Below, in pieces: positions 26,330 through 34,647 of a DNA stretch of 64,000 nt. A program made the position numbers and the translations under genes. The stretch lies in contig JBIPLJ010000003.1 in the NCBI GenBank assembly GCA_044368415.1, positions 1-64,000 on the forward strand, given 5' to 3'. A model generated the notes under the pieces. That model had not been told where the DNA came from and did no database searches. It saw only the letters and a program-made list of their open reading frames with translations. This DNA is from UBA4615 sp044368415. GTDB lineage: Bacteria; Pseudomonadota; Gammaproteobacteria; Burkholderiales; Burkholderiaceae_E. Numbering within the stretch: position 1 is the stretch's first letter; each line of letters starts with the position of its first letter.

Positions 26330-27553
26330 ATGACCGCTCCCGAACATAAACCCGTGGCCCTCGTGCCGCCTGCCGACTTCGTCCTCGAGCCGCCCGAGCC
26401 GGTCGCACCGGTGCCGGTCGAGGCCGCTGCCGGACGCGTGCGCCTGAAGGCCGCCGACGTTGCCGACCTCGACGAGCAGGTCAGCCAATTCGTCGACGAC
26501 ATCAGTACACACGACGTCCAGGACCCGGTGTTCAAGCAGGCCGTCGAGCGTATCCACTCGATGGGCGACAAGGACGTCGAGGCGTCCGCGGCGGTGTCGA
26601 ACCGGATGCTCGAACGGCCGGTCGGTGCGCTCAAGACCGGGCTGTTCGGCCAGGGCGCGCAGATCGGGCAGTCGCTGGTCGACCTGCGCCGGCAGATCGA
26701 GTCGCTCGATCCGTCGCGCCAGGGCGACCTGTTCGCGCCGCGCAAGCTGCTTGGGCTGATCCCGATGGGCAATCGGCTGGCCGACTACTTCGACCGGTTC
26801 CAGTCGTCGCAGACGCACTTGGACGCGATCATCGAGTCGCTCAAGCGCGGCAAGGACGAACTGCTGCGCGACAACGCCGCGATCGAACAGGAGAAGTCCA
26901 ATCTCTGGTTGCTGATGGAGCGGCTGGAGAAGTACGTGCACATCGGCCGAAAACTCGACGCTCGGCTCGACGCCAAGGCGCTCGAGCTGCAGACCTCCGA
27001 TCCGGAGAAGGCCCGCGTGGTGCGCGAGGAGATGCTCTTCTACACGCGCCAGAAAGTGACCGACCTGCTCACCCAGTTGGCGGTGAACATCCAGGGCTAC
27101 CTGGCGCTCGATCTGGTGCGCAAGAACAACCTCGAGCTGGTTAAGGGTGTGGACCGCGCGACCACGACCACGGTATCGGCGCTGCGCACTGCGGTGATCG
27201 TCGCGCAGGCGCTCAACAACCAGAAGCTGGTGCTCGACCAGATCAGCGCGCTGAACACCACCACCGGCAACCTGATCAACGCAACCAGCGAGATGCTGCG
27301 TGATCAGGGCACTGCGATCCAGCAGCAGGCCGCCTCGAGCACGATCGAGATCGCAACGCTGCAGAAGGCGTTCGCCAACGTGTACCAGTCGATGGACGCG
27401 ATCTCCGACTTCAAGACCAAGGCGCTGGCGTCGATGCAGACGACCGTCGATACGCTCGGCGCGGAGATCACCAAGAGCCGCAGCTATCTCGACCGCGTCC
27501 GCAAGGAGGAGGCTCGCGAGGCCACGGCGCCACCGGGTGAGGTCGCGCTGTGA
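26330..27553 (+). CDS. telA: TelA-family toxic-anion resistance protein
   Basis: A 407-residue cytoplasmic, almost wholly helical protein of the TelA/YaaN family (TelA of plasmid RK2, YaaN of B. subtilis). After a Pro-rich N-terminal stretch of about 45 residues come the family segments: FVDDISTHDVQDPVFKQAVE, LFAPRKLLGLIPMGNRLADY, EKSNLWLLMERLEKYVHIGR and a conserved region around LALDLVRKNNLELVKGVDRA. Coiled-coil character is strong after residue 150. Members are linked to tellurite and other stress resistance, but the mechanism is unknown. Its TGA overlaps the next gene's GTG (GTGA), so it is tightly coupled to a VWA/binding-protein lipoprotein. Confidence 0.93.
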   Translation: MTAPEHKPVALVPPADFVLEPPEPVAPVPVEAAAGRVRLKAADVADLDEQVSQFVDDISTHDVQDPVFKQAVERIHSMGDKDVEASAAVSNRMLERPVGALKTGLFGQGAQIGQSLVDLRRQIESLDPSRQGDLFAPRKLLGLIPMGNRLADYFDRFQSSQTHLDAIIESLKRGKDELLRDNAAIEQEKSNLWLLMERLEKYVHIGRKLDARLDAKALELQTSDPEKARVVREEMLFYTRQKVTDLLTQLAVNIQGYLALDLVRKNNLELVKGVDRATTTTVSALRTAVIVAQALNNQKLVLDQISALNTTTGNLINATSEMLRDQGTAIQQQAASSTIEIATLQKAFANVYQSMDAISDFKTKALASMQTTVDTLGAEITKSRSYLDRVRKEEAREATAPPGEVAL

Positions 27554-29145
27554 ATCGGGCCCGGCGCGGACTGACAGCGGCCGCCGCTGCGCTGCTGCTT
27601 GTGTCGGCCGCGGCCTGCGGCAAGCGCGAGGACCCCGCCCCGGCGCCGAGCGCCGCGGCGACCGCGGCGACCGCGGCGACCGCGTTCAGCATCCTGGCCG
27701 GCTCCGAACTCAAGGAGCTCGAGCCGGCGATCACCGCAGCCGGACGCGCAGTCGGGGTCGACGTTAGGATGAGCTACGCCGGTACGCTCGACATCGTCGA
27801 GCGCATCAACGCCGGAGAGCGTTTCGATGCGATCCTGCCGCCCAACGGCGCTTATCCTGCGCTCGCGCTGAAGACCCCGCCCCTGGCGCGCGAGAAGCTC
27901 TTCTACTCGCGGATCGCGATCGGTGTGAAGGCCCCCACGTTGGCGGCACTCGGCTGGGACCGGCGAGCGCCGGGCTGGGCCGAGATCGCCAAGGCGGCCG
28001 GAGGCGGTCAGCTTCGCTACGCGATGACCAACCCGACCAGCTCGAACACCGGCATGAGCGCGCTGTTTGCGGTGGCGTCCGCCTTGGCCGGCAAGTCCGA
28101 GGATCTGACGGTGGCCGACGTGAAGCCCGAGGTGTTGACCGCGTTCCTCACCGGGCAGGTGCTGACCGCGGGCAGCTCGGGCTGGCTCGCCGAGGCGTAT
28201 GCAAACGATCCGTCGCGGATCGACGCGATGGTGAACTACGAGGCGGTGATCCTGCGCCTGAACGAGCGGCTCGGCGCCGCCGACCGGCTGGTACCGATCT
28301 ATCCGCGTGACGGGATGATCTCGGCCGACTATCCGCTGATGCTGCTCGACGGTGCCCGCCGCGACGCCTACACGAAGCTGGTCGGCGCGCTGAAGGCGAC
28401 GGCATTCCAGCGCGACGTACTCGCCGCGGCCTTCCTGCGACCGGCGAACCCCGACGTGCCCGCCGCGACTGCGCTGCCCGCCGCCGCAGTGGCCGAGCTG
28501 TCGTTCCCGAACCGGCTCGAGGTCATCGACGCCGTGCTGGGCGCCTACCAGGCGAGCTGGCGGCGGCCAGCCACCTCGATCTTCGTGCTCGACGTCAGCG
28601 CGTCCATGGCAGGCGCACGACTCGCGGCGATGCGCGAAGCGCTCAAGGTGCTCAGCGGCGCAGACGATGCGACCCTCAGCACTCGCCTCGCGTCGTTTCA
28701 GAAGCGCGAGCGCGTGGTGCTGATCACCTTCTCCGGGCGCGTGGCCGAGCCGGTGTGGATCCAATTCGACGCCGACCGCCTGGGTGCGGCGCGGCAGGAG
28801 ATCCGCCAGCGCGCTGACGCCTGGCAGCTCGAACCGGCGACCGCGGTGTTCTCGGCGCTGGCGAAGGCCCAGGAGGTCGCGAATGAGGAACGCCGGCGCG
28901 ATCCCGAGCGCTACGTCAGCATCGCGCTGCTGACCGACGGCGAGAGTAACGCCGGCCTCAGTTTCGAAGAGTTCCGTACCCGCTATCCTGCAGGCAAGGC
29001 GCCGGCGCGCGTGTTCCCGATCCTCTTCGGAGAGGGCAATGTCGCGCAGATGCGTGAGGTGGCCGCGCTAACCGGTGGGCGTGAATTCGACGGCCGCAAC
29101 GTCCGGCTCGCTCAGGTGTTCCGCGAGATCCGCGGCTACCAGTGA
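27550..29145 (+). CDS. Lipoprotein with solute-binding and von Willebrand factor A domains
   Basis: The protein has 531 residues. A lipoprotein signal ends in SAAAC with Cys23. The first half (about 45-315) is a type-2 periplasmic binding protein (FSILAGSELKELEPAI, TNPTSSNTGMSALFAVASAL), like that of the first gene. The second half is a VWA domain with a complete MIDAS motif, Asp348-x-Ser350-x-Ser352 (DVSASM), then ITFSGR and ALLTDGESNAG. VWA domains bind partner proteins through a metal ion. The start is GTG 27550 overlapping the telA stop. Its own stop overlaps the fourth gene the same way. A ligand-sensing, partner-binding lipoprotein is the likely role. Confidence 0.85.
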   Translation: MNRARRGLTAAAAALLLVSAAACGKREDPAPAPSAAATAATAATAFSILAGSELKELEPAITAAGRAVGVDVRMSYAGTLDIVERINAGERFDAILPPNGAYPALALKTPPLAREKLFYSRIAIGVKAPTLAALGWDRRAPGWAEIAKAAGGGQLRYAMTNPTSSNTGMSALFAVASALAGKSEDLTVADVKPEVLTAFLTGQVLTAGSSGWLAEAYANDPSRIDAMVNYEAVILRLNERLGAADRLVPIYPRDGMISADYPLMLLDGARRDAYTKLVGALKATAFQRDVLAAAFLRPANPDVPAATALPAAAVAELSFPNRLEVIDAVLGAYQASWRRPATSIFVLDVSASMAGARLAAMREALKVLSGADDATLSTRLASFQKRERVVLITFSGRVAEPVWIQFDADRLGAARQEIRQRADAWQLEPATAVFSALAKAQEVANEERRRDPERYVSIALLTDGESNAGLSFEEFRTRYPAGKAPARVFPILFGEGNVAQMREVAALTGGREFDGRNVRLAQVFREIRGYQ

Positions 29146-29783
29146 CCGCGGCGATGGCCGAACGCCCGCTGCGTGTGCGCGCGCTCCTCTTTCTCTACGG
29201 CAACGGCAACATCGCCGGCTGTGGGCTGGCGCTGCTCGGCCCCATGTTGCTGTTCGCCGGCGTGATCGAACGCGGCTGGCTGCCGATCACACTGGGGCTG
29301 TACACGATCGGATGGCTGCTTGCGCCGCGCCCGCCGGAGCTGGCTCGACGCATCGAGGATTCGCTGACGCTCGAGCAGGCGATCGACCGGCTCGATGCGC
29401 TGGTGGCCCGGGCCCGGCCTCACCTCACCGACGCGATGGCTGCGAGCCTCGACCGGATCCGGACCTCGGTGGGTGAGGTGCTGCCGCGCCTGCTCGACGG
29501 CCCGGCGCACGATGACCAGCTCTACACCGTGCGCGAGACGGTGCTGCGCTACTTGCCGGAGACACTTGCGAACTACGTCGCGCTGCCGCCGGCGTTCCGC
29601 GCCGGGCATGGGCTGAAGGAGGGCAGGACAGCCCGCGACCTGATGACCGAACAGCTCGCACTGCTCGATGGGAAGCTGCAGGAAGTCGTTGCGAACCTGG
29701 CAGCGAGCGATGCCCAGGCGCTGCTCGCGAACGGGCGGTTTCTCGAGACGCGGTTCAAGCAGCCCGACTTCCTGTCGGGCTGA
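29142..29783 (+). CDS. XpaC-like membrane protein, last gene of TelA operon
   Basis: A 213-residue protein with two N-terminal membrane helices (IAGCGLALLGPMLLFAGVI and LPITLGLYTIGWLLA). A helical cytoplasmic part follows, with VRETVLRYLPETLANYVALP and LLDGKLQEVVANLAASDAQA. The pattern of two helices plus a YLP-x-TL-x-x-Y segment recalls XpaC (the so-called 5-bromo-4-chloroindolyl phosphate hydrolysis protein), which precedes the TelA homologue yaaN in B. subtilis. The match is inferred from pattern, not from an alignment. GTG 29142 overlaps the previous stop; an ATG at 29154 is an alternative start. Confidence 0.65.
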   Translation: MTAAMAERPLRVRALLFLYGNGNIAGCGLALLGPMLLFAGVIERGWLPITLGLYTIGWLLAPRPPELARRIEDSLTLEQAIDRLDALVARARPHLTDAMAASLDRIRTSVGEVLPRLLDGPAHDDQLYTVRETVLRYLPETLANYVALPPAFRAGHGLKEGRTARDLMTEQLALLDGKLQEVVANLAASDAQALLANGRFLETRFKQPDFLSG

Positions 29784-29893
29784 GGGCCCGCGCTGTGTAC
29801 CGACTCCGGCTGGCGCGTCGTGACAGGTTTTCCCGTGAGAGGGCTACAAAGCGAGTAGAAGTCAGGCTGAAGACATTCACTCGAGTCGAAACG

Positions 29894-30343
29894 ATGCCAA
29901 TCTCACACTGGTGCGCAGCCTTGACTGCAGCGATCGTTCTGAGCGCCTGCGCCTCCGGGGCGCCGCAGAGTTCGAGCAGCACCGAGGCTGCCAACATGCA
30001 GGATCTGGACTGTCTGCTGCCCAGCAACTGCGTGAATTCCTTAGGTACAGGCGGCTTTGCACCGCTGTCCTACCAAGGCACGTCTTCACAGGCAATGGCC
30101 CTGCTACAAGCTACCTTGAAGCATTTTCCCGAGGCGACGGTCGCGGGCAGCGACGCCCGAACGATGCAGGTGATCTTCACCACGCCAATGGGCTTCAAGG
30201 ATCAGGTCGACTTCCGGATCAACGCACAGGGCCAGACCATCGATTTTCGGTCGCGCTCAGTGTTCGGCCTCTTCGACTGGGGCAAGAACCACTCGCGAAT
30301 GCAGGCGTTCACGACGCGCTTCCAGCAGCAGACCCGCCAGTGA
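29894..30343 (+). CDS. DUF1499-type lipoprotein
   Basis: The product has 149 residues. The signal ends in LSAC with Cys19 as the lipidation site. The mature part matches the DUF1499 pattern: helix SQAMALLQATLKHFPEATV, strand MQVIFTTPMGFKDQVDFRI, then the ending VDFRSRSVFGLFDWGKNHSR, where the family has a conserved R-S-x-S-x-x-G-x-x-D-x-G-x-N-x-x-R signature. The function of this family is unknown. ATG 29894 is preferred because the signal peptide starts there, though the ribosome-binding site is poor. It lies 110 bases after the TelA operon and may be a separate unit. Confidence 0.75.
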   Translation: MPISHWCAALTAAIVLSACASGAPQSSSSTEAANMQDLDCLLPSNCVNSLGTGGFAPLSYQGTSSQAMALLQATLKHFPEATVAGSDARTMQVIFTTPMGFKDQVDFRINAQGQTIDFRSRSVFGLFDWGKNHSRMQAFTTRFQQQTRQ

Positions 30344-30392
30344 TCACGAGCGATGACTGGCTGACTCCGCGGCGATCACGCTGATGCGCTGC

Positions 30393-30436
30393 CTGACCGG
30401 GCCGAACATCGTTGCGGTCGACCGCAACACGGTCAG
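30393..30436. repeat. Nested inverted repeat between convergent genes
   Basis: An 18-base perfect palindrome (GTTGCGGTC/GACCGCAAC, 30411-30428) sits inside a second inverted repeat (CTGACCG 30393-30399 with CGGTCAG 30430-30436). It lies between the convergent DUF1499 and DUF937 stops, so it may act as a terminator, or the palindrome may be a protein-binding site. No U-run follows. Confidence 0.45.
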
Positions 30437-30489
30437 CCCGGCGCAGGGCGATCCCGGTGCAATGTGCCCGGGACCGCCCACCTCGACGG

Positions 30490-31485
30490 TCAGCCGAGCG
30501 CGGTGCGGATCGCGTCGAGTGCCTTCTGCTCGTCGTCGCTGACGAGCTTGCCGCCGATACCCAGGAAGCCGCCATCCTTGCTCGCCTCGGCCGTCGCATG
30601 CGCGACCGCCATCAGCGTGTCCTTGTAGGCCTGCGCGTCGGCCGGCGAACGGGCCTGGACCGCGTCAGCACCTGACTTCAGCACCGCGATCAGGCCATCG
30701 CGGGTCGGGGCGGCCTTGCGGACTTCCTGCATCATCTCCGTGGTCAGCCCGGCGCCGAACGCGGTCGCGAGCACCGAGCCGGGCGCGGCGGCGCGTGCGG
30801 CCGACTCGAGCGTCTCGGCCGCAGCCCGCGCTTCCTTGATCGACCCCAATGGGCCCGACAGGTCGGCGCTCGCCACGGCGGCCAGCGCCGCCGCCGGGCC
30901 TGCCATCACCTTCGCCCAGTCGTCGCCGTAACCGGTGATCGTGTGCTTGGCGACATCCGCAGCCGTGAACGCCGAGTCCACCAGCCTCGCGGCATCGGCG
31001 TTCGCGCCGTCGGCCATGAACGCGTCGGCCTGCTCCTTCAGCGTCGCACTGAGGCCCACCGCGTCGAGCCCCTTCTCCTTGACCAGTTTGGTGACGCCCG
31101 CCAGCAGCGCGGGCGCGGCGAGGTTCAGCAGCGGCGCGACGTTGAACCCGAGTGCGCGCGACAGCGTACCGGCGACCGCGCTCGTGGCCCCGCCGAACAG
31201 CGAGGGCAGCAGGGCCGCCGCGCCCGTGGGGCTCGAGCCGCCCAGCAGCCCGCCGAACAGCCCACCGAGGTTGCTCAACAGGCCGTGGTCCTGCGGCAGC
31301 ATCTTCATCAGCGCGTCAGCGCCGCCCGGCGCCGCAGTGGCGCGGGACATGCTCGACAACAGCAGCGGACCGACAGCGCCCATCGCCTTGCCGACTGAGG
31401 CGGGGTCGGCGCCGAGCGCTCCGCCGAGGGACTTCAGGACGTCGGGGCCGAATGCTGACGTGACACTATCGAGGATCGAGGACAT
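30490..31485 (-). CDS. DUF937-domain protein
   Basis: This 331-residue protein is rich in Ala, Gly and Leu. The N-terminal 150 residues carry the DUF937 pattern of paired short helices: LKSLGGALGADPASVGKAMG, AVGPLLLSSMSRATAAPGGA, LLSNLGGLFGGLLGGSSPTG. The C-terminal half is a soluble helical region (AGYGDD-like GYGDDWAKVMAGPAAALAA; FLGIGGKLVSDDEQKALDAI) similar to a repeated TerB-like or unknown domain. There is no signal peptide and no membrane anchor. The family has no agreed function. It is convergent with the DUF1499 gene. Confidence 0.7.
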   Translation of the reverse strand: MSSILDSVTSAFGPDVLKSLGGALGADPASVGKAMGAVGPLLLSSMSRATAAPGGADALMKMLPQDHGLLSNLGGLFGGLLGGSSPTGAAALLPSLFGGATSAVAGTLSRALGFNVAPLLNLAAPALLAGVTKLVKEKGLDAVGLSATLKEQADAFMADGANADAARLVDSAFTAADVAKHTITGYGDDWAKVMAGPAAALAAVASADLSGPLGSIKEARAAAETLESAARAAAPGSVLATAFGAGLTTEMMQEVRKAAPTRDGLIAVLKSGADAVQARSPADAQAYKDTLMAVAHATAEASKDGGFLGIGGKLVSDDEQKALDAIRTALG

Positions 31486-32013
31486 ACGTGACTCCGGGTG
31501 GGGGGGGGTGCTGGCAGCATCGGTGCGCCGTGAGGCGCCGATGCCGCGGTCGGTGCGGTTCGAGTCAGCGCCAGACGCCCGACTGCAGCGCCGTGATCGA
31601 GCAGGGCGAGAAGCCGCCAGCCGATGTGTCCTTGCTGACGATGTCGATCACACAGGCCGCCCCGATGGCCGCGTAGACGAGGGGGCGACGCTTCAAGGAC
31701 AGGATTCTTTGTACATTTCGGCGGCCAGAGCTTAGCGACAACCCCAAGACATTGCGATGACACCCGGGCCAGTCTGCACCAGAGTGCAGCGACGCTGACC
31801 TCGAGTCTCGCCCGCAGCCTCTCACAAAGCGCCGGTACCCGCGGTGGCGGTCACGCCGCCGGGAGCCGATCGTCACATCGCGGCGCGGTGGTCCGTTGTG
31901 GATCGCCCGACCGGGGACTGATTGATCGGATCGGATCCATCGCGGTGTCACCGGGCCGCCGCAGCGGTTCACGCGCGGCGCGGATGATCGATCGTGTCGA
32001 AAAGGAAAAGACG
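31486..32013. other. Intergenic region with a possible small minus-strand ORF
   Basis: These 528 bases lie between divergent genes (DUF937 and the PEP-CTERM-like gene). A G-run of ten starts near 31500, just upstream of the DUF937 start. A minus-strand frame ending at 31565 encodes LKRRPLVYAAIGAACVIDIV then SKDTSAGGFSPCSI before its stop. That is protein-like, with one hydrophobic helix, and could start from TTG near 31702. No ribosome-binding site supports it, so it is only noted. Confidence 0.3.
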
Positions 32014-32910
32014 ATGCGGCACTCACGACTCGGCGTCATGCTCCAGGCGACGGTCATCGGGATCGGGTCGATGCTGGCGAGCGGCGGCGCATCGGCCGCC
32101 ACGGTGACGGCCGGCACACCCACCCTCTCGTCGTCCAACCTCGGCACCGGCACGCCGAGCGTCTACGGTCCGAGCGTGTCGACACAAAACATCTCGTCGA
32201 ACCGAGACTACGAGTCTTCGACGGTGAACGTGCCATCGTCCGAGGTCGTCATCTCGCCCACGGAGACCACCAGCGGGCTGATGTATCTCTACTCGACGCC
32301 GCAGACGACGACGACCTGGGTGGAGGACTCCTGGAAGCGCGACACCGTCGAGATCGACGTGAGCTCGAGCGGCGAGAATAAGTCTGGCGGCAAGTGGATC
32401 TCGATCGTCGGGACCGTCAGCTCGGACACTGCTCTCGACATCCGTTTCAGCATGACGGCGAGCGGCACCTTCGACCCCATCCAGACGCCGTTCGGCGTCG
32501 CAGCGCCGCCCCTGGCGTCGTTCTACTTCGGCGAGGCCGCGGTGGGGGCGGTGCCCTCGAGCTCGACGAACGCGGACATCATCTCGCTCACGTATTCGGC
32601 GAACACCTTCTCATCGCAGTTCGGAACGACGACCTTCACGCTCGCGCCCGGCGTTGCGCAACCCTTCGCCGCGTTCGTCTACGCGGGGCAGGACGTGTCG
32701 ATCGGCTCGTTCGATCTGACCGGCATCACGACGCTCTACGACTACGCGTTCGCGCCCCGAGAGTCGGTGTTCATCGGCAACCGGGTACTGGTCGGCGCGG
32801 CTCAGATCGCCCCGATCCCCGAGGCCGAGCCGGCGTTGATCCTCGCCGCGGGGCTCGGCGCAGTGGCTGCACTTGCCCGGCGCCGTCGTCGTGCAGTCGC
32901 CCTGTGCTGA
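32014..32910 (+). CDS. Secreted PEP-CTERM-like surface protein
   Basis: The protein has 298 residues. AAGGAAAA about eight bases before ATG 32014 supports the start. The signal peptide (LQATVIGIGSMLASGGASA) is followed by a Ser/Thr-rich beta body (about 35-260) with few charged residues and no cysteine. The tail has PEAEPAL, a hydrophobic helix (LILAAGLGAVAALA) and an Arg cluster (RRRRRA), which is PEP-CTERM-like. The usual P-E-P is replaced by P-E-A-E-P, and about five residues follow the Arg cluster. It is thus a probable exosortase substrate of variant type. No exosortase gene is in view. Confidence 0.75.
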   Translation: MRHSRLGVMLQATVIGIGSMLASGGASAATVTAGTPTLSSSNLGTGTPSVYGPSVSTQNISSNRDYESSTVNVPSSEVVISPTETTSGLMYLYSTPQTTTTWVEDSWKRDTVEIDVSSSGENKSGGKWISIVGTVSSDTALDIRFSMTASGTFDPIQTPFGVAAPPLASFYFGEAAVGAVPSSSTNADIISLTYSANTFSSQFGTTTFTLAPGVAQPFAAFVYAGQDVSIGSFDLTGITTLYDYAFAPRESVFIGNRVLVGAAQIAPIPEAEPALILAAGLGAVAALARRRRRAVALC

Positions 32911-33000
32911 CTTAGTCGGGTGAACAGGGCTTGTCCAACGCCCTCATCGATGCCCTGCAGCAGCAAGCTGGATGTCCAAGGGGCTGCACGACGCTAAGTC

Positions 33001-33038
33001 GGCCCGGTGCACCCGGAGGATCCTCCGGATCACCGGCC
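33001..33038. terminator. Long imperfect hairpin between convergent genes
   Basis: The core CCGGAGGA/TCCTCCGG (33013-33028) is a perfect 16-base palindrome. The flanks GGTG/CACC and GGCC/GGCC extend the pairing to nearly 20 bp with one or two bulged bases. It lies between the PEP-CTERM-like gene and the convergent VN-repeat gene. It is a strong fold but lacks a U-run. Confidence 0.5.
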
Positions 33039-33070
33039 TATCCAGGCGCGCCGCGATGCGCGCCAGATCA

Positions 33071-33505
33071 CTAGTACGGCGGCCCGACGACGATGTACTG
33101 CGGCCCCTGCGGCATGTACCAGGTCGGTCCGCACTGCTGGTAGATGACGCCCCGGTAGTTGACCGGGACGCAGCCGGGCGGCGGCGCCTTGACGATGGAG
33201 CCGATGACCGCTGCCGTCACCGCGACGGTTGCGGTGACCGCGACCGCGGTGGCCACCGGGTGGTAGTCGTTGTCCCAACCGCCATGGCAGCAACCGTTAT
33301 TGTTGTTGTTGACGTTGACATTGACGTTCTTGTTGACGTTGACGTTGTTGACGCTGGTATTGCGCACGTTCGTCGCGCGCGCATCCACCCGTACGACCTC
33401 GTTCTTCCGCTGCGGCGCGGCCTCGACGTCCGAGGTGCCGGACATACCGGCCAAAAACAGGGCGATGCAGGTCGCGGCGACAAGGCGCTCTAGAAAAATC
33501 GTCAT
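33071..33505 (-). CDS. Secreted VN-repeat protein with a PPGC...YYQCG-type ending
   Basis: A 144-residue protein. The signal peptide (LVAATCIALFLAGMSGTSD) is followed by a low-complexity stretch, residues about 50-70, built of alternating Val/Asn and ending in five Asn. Next come HGGWDND, a hydrophobic segment of about 25 residues (ATAVAVTATVAVTAAVIGSI) and a C-terminal module PPGCVPVNYRGVIYQQCGPT plus WYMPQGPQYIVV. That last module (two Cys, Tyr/Trp-rich) occurs at the end of many small secreted proteobacterial proteins of unknown role. Eighteen bases separate it from the DUF2092 gene, so the two form an operon. Confidence 0.7.
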   Translation of the reverse strand: MTIFLERLVAATCIALFLAGMSGTSDVEAAPQRKNEVVRVDARATNVRNTSVNNVNVNKNVNVNVNNNNNGCCHGGWDNDYHPVATAVAVTATVAVTAAVIGSIVKAPPPGCVPVNYRGVIYQQCGPTWYMPQGPQYIVVGPPY

Positions 33506-33523
33506 GATGTGGCGCTCCGGTTA

Positions 33524-34315
33524 TCAGTTCTTGAGCGGAACGAGTTCCACCGGCGTGCTGCCGCGCGGGGGCGTGAACTTGAACGCTGTGTCGGCGAAAC
33601 GCGGCTTGAGGTTCCAGTCGATCACCGATACCGACTGCGGGCGGGCCTCATCGGACCGGCTCGTGATGACGATCTTCCGGGGCAGCGGCGCGCCGCCGGC
33701 GCGTATCCAGATCTGCCAGTCGAGCCCGGCCTGCCGGAACGCGTAGTGGTCGCACAGGTCGTCGCCGACGAAATCCTGCCCGGCGCTCATGGCGGATTCG
33801 AGGTTGTCGAGCGGAGCCTGCGGCGTGCCGAACGCGAACAGGTCGGACAACGGCGCCTGGATGCCGTAGCGGTCGCGCAGGACGACCATCAGGCCGCCGA
33901 GCTCGCCTGCGAACGGCACCGACGAGTAGTACTTGTTCTGCGGCGTGTAGATCGTCGCGACCTTGCCGTCGTAGAACAGTTCCCGCTGCGTGCGGGCGCT
34001 CGCCATGCGCGCGTGCAGCTTGCTGGGGCGGGCCACGTCGAGACTTGCGCGCGCCGAATGCTGGAGCTTCTGGCCGTCGGCCAGCACGCGCTCGCCGGTC
34101 ACCTGCGTCGACACCCGGAATTGTGTCAGCGTCTGAAGATGCGCGCCCATCGCCTTGAGCGCTTGCACCGCGGCAGGGTCGACGAGTTGCGCGGCGGGCT
34201 GTGGCGTCGACTGCGCGGCGGGTGCGGGTGCGGGTGCGGGTGGCGCCGACTGGGCGGCGAGCGCGATCGGCGCGAGCGCGAAGGCCGCCGCGATCAGTGG
34301 GTGGTGCATGCGCAA
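33524..34315 (-). CDS. DUF2092 (LolA-like fold) exported protein
   Basis: The start is probably TTG 34315, since GGAGGA lies exactly six bases before it; ATG 34309, two codons later, would be 12 bases away. The 263-residue product has a signal peptide (PLIAAAFALAPIALAAQS) and a Pro/Ala-rich linker. A LolA/LppX-like half barrel follows: LTQFRVSTQVTGERVLADGQ, RTQRELFYDGKVATIYTPQN, CDHYAFRQAGLDWQIWIRAG and WNLKPRFADTAFKF. Proteins of this fold carry lipids or hydrophobic ligands in the periplasm. The downstream partner gene is the VN-repeat protein, so they probably work together. Nothing more specific can be said. Confidence 0.78.
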   Translation of the reverse strand: MRMHHPLIAAAFALAPIALAAQSAPPAPAPAPAAQSTPQPAAQLVDPAAVQALKAMGAHLQTLTQFRVSTQVTGERVLADGQKLQHSARASLDVARPSKLHARMASARTQRELFYDGKVATIYTPQNKYYSSVPFAGELGGLMVVLRDRYGIQAPLSDLFAFGTPQAPLDNLESAMSAGQDFVGDDLCDHYAFRQAGLDWQIWIRAGGAPLPRKIVITSRSDEARPQSVSVIDWNLKPRFADTAFKFTPPRGSTPVELVPLKN

Positions 34316-34647
34316 GGGGGTTCCTCCGGTATGCGAACGAATCGCTTGTCCTGTCGTGTCGATCCCCTCGGCGGGCCGGGGGCGAACGTAACCGTCTTTC
34401 GTGTGAGCCGTGCGTCGATGAACACGCAGGCGCGTCGTAGTGTAGGCGAGGCCTTGGGCATATCGACGCGTGAATCGATGCCCCTTGGGGCAAGGGGCGC
34501 GATGCGGCGTCGAGCCGGAGCGCCGTTTGATTCGCGACAAATTGACCCAGGGCGCGCTGCACGGGCATCGCAGGACGCGGTTCCCGTGGCCGGCGGCACG
34601 CTCGGCTTCCTGCTGCTCAGGCCTCGATCGCTTGGCGGCAAGTGGCG

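Noticed and set aside
31500..31511. G-run near the DUF937 start, considered a phase-variable tract
   Set aside because: It lies outside the coding frame, upstream of the start. Variation could affect spacing of the promoter or ribosome-binding site, but nothing supports that from one sequence.
33290..33360. Repeat of GTTGAC/GTTATT units taken at first for a CRISPR or iteron-like array
   Set aside because: It lies within the coding frame of the VN-repeat protein; the units encode Val-Asn and lack spacers.
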